Source: Flavobacteriales bacterium (lineage in GTDB: Bacteria > Bacteroidota > Bacteroidia > Flavobacteriales > UA16). From it: DNA of 9,287 nt. A model generated the notes under the pieces. The model was not told where the DNA came from, made no database searches, and saw nothing but the letters and a program-made list of their open reading frames with translations. Both the position numbers and the translations under genes were made by a program. Positions 6,709-9,287 of the stretch are shown here, piece after piece. Every line of letters starts with the position of its first letter. The first letter of the stretch is position 1. The stretch covers positions 1-9,287 of the forward strand of contig JAURKF010000024.1 of the NCBI GenBank assembly GCA_030831885.1. The letters are read 5' to 3'.

Positions 6709-9018
6709 GTGAAATTCGCCCTGACACCCCTCTTGTTATCCGCGAGAACAAGTTTCATCGTTGCGCTATTGTTGGCATTCAGCAGTTTATGCCATGGGCA
6801 GCGCGTGGCGGTAGTTCTTAGCGGGGGTGGAGCGACGGCTTTGGCTCACGTTGGTTTTTTGAAAGTACTGGAAGAAAACAATGTACCCGTCGATTACATA
6901 TGCGGCACAAGCATGGGAGCTATAGTCGCAGCCATGTATGCTTCAGGCTACAGCGTGTCGACCATTGATAGCCTGGTTCGTTCAGAAGAATTTTTGGATA
7001 TGGCCACGGGCAGCCGAAATGATCAACTCGATTTCTACTTTAAAAACTCCGAGGTGGATGGTTCATTTGGCACACTTCGATTGTCGAGTGGAAGTATCAT
7101 AAGTCGATCAATTCCCGTCAATCTCATTAACCCGGTACTCCTAGATTGGAAGTTAATGGAGGGTTTAAGTCAGCCCAATGCAGCATGCGGAGGTAATTTC
7201 GACAGCCTCTATGTTCCGTTCCGATGTATCGCCGCAGATATTGAAAGTAAACAGGAAATAATTTTTCGCAATGGCCCGTTGAACGTAGCAACGCGCGCTT
7301 CGTGTACTTATCCTTTCTACATACCCGCACGTCGCGTCGAGGGTAGACTACTATTCGACGGTGGGATTTACAACAACTTTCCCATCGATGTGGCATATCG
7401 AGAATTCAAACCCGATGTAATTATTGGATGTAATGTATCGGGGAGTAATCCATCGCCTTCTGAAGATGATTTGATTTCTCAACTACAGTCAATGATATTA
7501 TATCGTTCAGATCCTCAAAGCCCCATTCAAAACACCGTTATTGTCAAGCCTCAACTTGACAATATTTCCACCTTCGACTTCGAAAAAATTGATGAGGCAA
7601 TAGACCTCGGCTATCAGGAAGCGATCAAGGAGCTTCCCTCCATAAAATTGGCAGTTAAACGCGAGGTGACATTGGCAACAAAGGAAAATGCGCGTAGAAA
7701 ATTCCAGTCTCGATTTCCACCCCTCATTGTAGAAGGAATAACCATAGAAGGGCTCAAAAAATCTCAACGTCGATACGTGCAGAAAATCATGGTACGTAAA
7801 GAGACTTCGGTTCCACTAGAGAATCTGAAATCACGCTATTTCAAACTGTTCGGAGACGATAAAATAAGCACCATTTTCCCTACCACTGTCTTCAATCCTA
7901 ATCGTAAAACGTACTCCTTAAATCTGGACATTAAAAAGGAAAAAGACATACAGGTAGCATTTGGAGGGATTTTCTCTTCCCGTTCGATCAACACTGCATT
8001 TATTGGACTGAAGTATAACCTATTCGGAATTACCTCCACTACCCTTTCAGCCAATAGTTATTTCGGCAGATTTTATGGATCTGTTCATGGTGACATTCGC
8101 TGGGATATATCAGCACGCATACCCATTTCCGTTCAGGGGGGATTTACATTCAACCGATGGGATTACTATAAAAGTCTATCCACCTTCTTTGAAGATGTTA
8201 AACCATCATTTATTCTTTTGAATGAACGATTCGGAAACTTGTCGCTCACTGTGCCCTCAGGAGCCAAGGGCATTCTCCGTGCAGAAGGATTTTACACCCA
8301 TCAGTTCGATGAGTACTACCAAATAACAAATTTTATTTCGACCGATACGGCCGACAGAACCGAGTTTAATGCATGGGTTGCCAAAATGACCTATGAGCGA
8401 AGCACCTTGAATCGTAAGCAATTCGCAAATTCAGGCTCCTTCATACATCTTGGTGTAAAGCGTGTTGAAGGCGAAGAATTTACTATACCCGGATCTACCT
8501 CAGAGATTCGGGATACTACCATAACTAAGCACGCCTGGTTTTCAGTAAAATTCAATTACCAAAACTATTTCTTCAATAAAAAAAGATTTAAGACCGGATT
8601 CTTCCTAGAGGGTATTTGGAGTTCGCAAAACTTCTTCAATAATTATATATCCTCTTCAATAGCGGCGCCTTCTTTTAACCCCATTCCGGAAAGCTATACC
8701 TTCTTCATGCCTCAATTTAGAGCTCACGCCTACGGAGCCGCAGGCTTGATGAATGTCGTATCGTTTACTCGAAACATTGAATTAAGACTTGAATCGTATG
8801 CCTTTCAGCCTCTCAAATCGATAGTTCCCGATGAATTTGACAAGGCCAAATACGACGATACTCCTATTACGAAATATATTGCTTCGGCGACCATTTTGGC
8901 CAATACACCCTTGGGGCCGGTAAGCCTGAGCGCTAATTACTACGATAAAAAAGCAGAACCCTGGAGTTTTATCTTCAACTTCGGATACATCCTTTTCAAT
9001 CGCTCAGCAAGGGATTAA
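6709..9018 (+). CDS. Patatin-like phospholipase with POTRA and outer-membrane barrel (type Vd autotransporter-like)
   Basis: This 769-aa protein is predicted to be exported. Residues 1-30 look like a signal peptide (hydrophobic core FIVALLLAFSSL, cut near HG-QR). A patatin domain follows (about 31-310). It has an oxyanion loop SGGGATALAHVG, the nucleophile elbow GTSMG with Ser68, and the dyad partner Asp217 in FDGGIYNNFP. These are the complete serine-aspartate parts of an acyl hydrolase. Residues about 338-410 (VEGITIEGLKKSQRRYVQKI onward) resemble a POTRA domain. About 415-769 shows many alternating aromatic/polar strands, as in a BamA/Omp85-type barrel, and ends near FNFGYILF. This order matches PlpD-like type Vd autotransporters and Bacteroidota homologues, so lipid hydrolysis at or outside the outer membrane is inferred. 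The substrate is unknown. The start is GTG at 6709. An in-frame TGA at 6703-6705 excludes anything further upstream, and no ATG lies near. It is monocistronic, divergent from dnaK, and ends at a hairpin terminator. Confidence 0.92.
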   Translation: MKFALTPLLLSARTSFIVALLLAFSSLCHGQRVAVVLSGGGATALAHVGFLKVLEENNVPVDYICGTSMGAIVAAMYASGYSVSTIDSLVRSEEFLDMATGSRNDQLDFYFKNSEVDGSFGTLRLSSGSIISRSIPVNLINPVLLDWKLMEGLSQPNAACGGNFDSLYVPFRCIAADIESKQEIIFRNGPLNVATRASCTYPFYIPARRVEGRLLFDGGIYNNFPIDVAYREFKPDVIIGCNVSGSNPSPSEDDLISQLQSMILYRSDPQSPIQNTVIVKPQLDNISTFDFEKIDEAIDLGYQEAIKELPSIKLAVKREVTLATKENARRKFQSRFPPLIVEGITIEGLKKSQRRYVQKIMVRKETSVPLENLKSRYFKLFGDDKISTIFPTTVFNPNRKTYSLNLDIKKEKDIQVAFGGIFSSRSINTAFIGLKYNLFGITSTTLSANSYFGRFYGSVHGDIRWDISARIPISVQGGFTFNRWDYYKSLSTFFEDVKPSFILLNERFGNLSLTVPSGAKGILRAEGFYTHQFDEYYQITNFISTDTADRTEFNAWVAKMTYERSTLNRKQFANSGSFIHLGVKRVEGEEFTIPGSTSEIRDTTITKHAWFSVKFNYQNYFFNKKRFKTGFFLEGIWSSQNFFNNYISSSIAAPSFNPIPESYTFFMPQFRAHAYGAAGLMNVVSFTRNIELRLESYAFQPLKSIVPDEFDKAKYDDTPITKYIASATILANTPLGPVSLSANYYDKKAEPWSFIFNFGYILFNRSARD

Positions 9019-9024
9019 AAAAAA

Positions 9025-9041
9025 TGGGGCTCATCGCCCCA
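9025..9041. terminator. Bidirectional intrinsic terminator after the patatin gene
   Basis: The stem TGGGGC / GCCCCA encloses the loop TCATC. On the plus strand it is followed by CTTTTATTCTTT and begins 6 nt after the patatin TAA. On the minus strand it is followed by ATTTTTTTT-like sequence (the A-run at 9017-9024) and begins 10 nt after the stop of the convergent gene. It can serve both. Confidence 0.88.
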
Positions 9042-9051
9042 CTTTTATTCT

Positions 9052-9287
9052 TTACCCGGTTATCGTGTCATACGTCACCTTGTACTCTTTATCGTCCGGG
9101 AAATATTCCAATCCCAAATCCAACCATTCCTTCGCCGCGTCTTTGCTTGTTGCAGCCAGGTTGGTCGCATGCATGGTCAAAGCATATTTTAGCAAATTGA
9201 GCTCTTCGGGTGCCTGACCGGCCTTCTTTTCCGACAAGATAGTCTTGGCTTTTGCAAGTGCAGTATCAGCTTCCTTCTTGGCCTTCA
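9052..9287 (-). CDS. Hypothetical protein, C-terminal fragment (5' end outside window)
   Basis: The minus-strand frame is open from the window edge to TAA at 9054-9052, giving the last 77 complete codons. A TTG at 9237 is internal, because the frame continues upstream with lysine/alanine-rich codons (KKEADTALAKAKTI). I do not recognise the family. What can be seen is an alanine- and lysine-rich, probably helical stretch, then a second helical part (LNLLKYALTMHATNLAATSK), and an acidic/aromatic tail (WLDLGLEYFPDDKEYKVTYD) ending in TITG. The pattern could be the end of a helical-repeat or TPR-like protein, but the evidence is weak. It converges on the patatin gene and shares its terminator. 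Composition resembles the neighbouring genes, which supports a real coding frame. Confidence 0.75.
   Translation of the reverse strand, partial: KAKKEADTALAKAKTILSEKKAGQAPEELNLLKYALTMHATNLAATSKDAAKEWLDLGLEYFPDDKEYKVTYDTITG

Overview
The window is an ordinary chromosomal stretch, most likely from a free-living Bacteroidota (possibly Flavobacteriales-like). The pointers are moderate AT richness, A-rich leaders without Shine-Dalgarno sequences, a TAnnTTTG-type -7 box, a DnaK ending in the [12 protein letters not shown] tail seen in this phylum, and a patatin fused to a POTRA and outer-membrane barrel. The lineage is inferred from these features and was not tested by any search.

Layout, left to right. 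(1) The 3' end of thioredoxin reductase (trxB, +) runs to 331. It is followed by a strong palindromic terminator at 362-390, which also serves the oppositely oriented tRNA-His(GTG) gene at 400-473 (-). (2) A GT4-family glycosyltransferase (572-1714, +) meets an RND/MMPL-family membrane protein (1711-3963, -) tail to tail, and the two stop codons share the bases TTAA. (3) On the minus strand the transcription order is dnaK (4534-6435), a hairpin terminator at 4481-4508, mscL (4021-4458), then the RND gene. mscL and the RND gene are probably co-transcribed from a promoter next to the dnaK terminator. (4) A 273-bp divergent gap (6436-6708) separates dnaK from a patatin-like phospholipase (6709-9018, +). 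The gap contains a perfect 10-bp inverted repeat 67 nt upstream of the dnaK start codon. (5) A second bidirectional terminator (9025-9041) separates the patatin from the C-terminal end of an unrecognised gene (9052 to the window edge, -).

The genes do not form one pathway. They are housekeeping and envelope functions: thiol redox control, translation, protein folding, osmotic safety valve, membrane export, glycan assembly, and secreted or surface lipid hydrolysis. Three genes use or may use non-ATG starts. The glycosyltransferase and the patatin have GTG as their only usual start, while the first available start codons of the mscL and RND frames are TTG and are less likely than the downstream ATGs. 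No mobile element, CRISPR array, toxin-antitoxin pair or defence cassette was seen, and I found no evidence for a new multi-gene system. The items most worth checking are the dnaK leader inverted repeat, the altered phosphate-2 motif of DnaK, and the type Vd patatin autotransporter.
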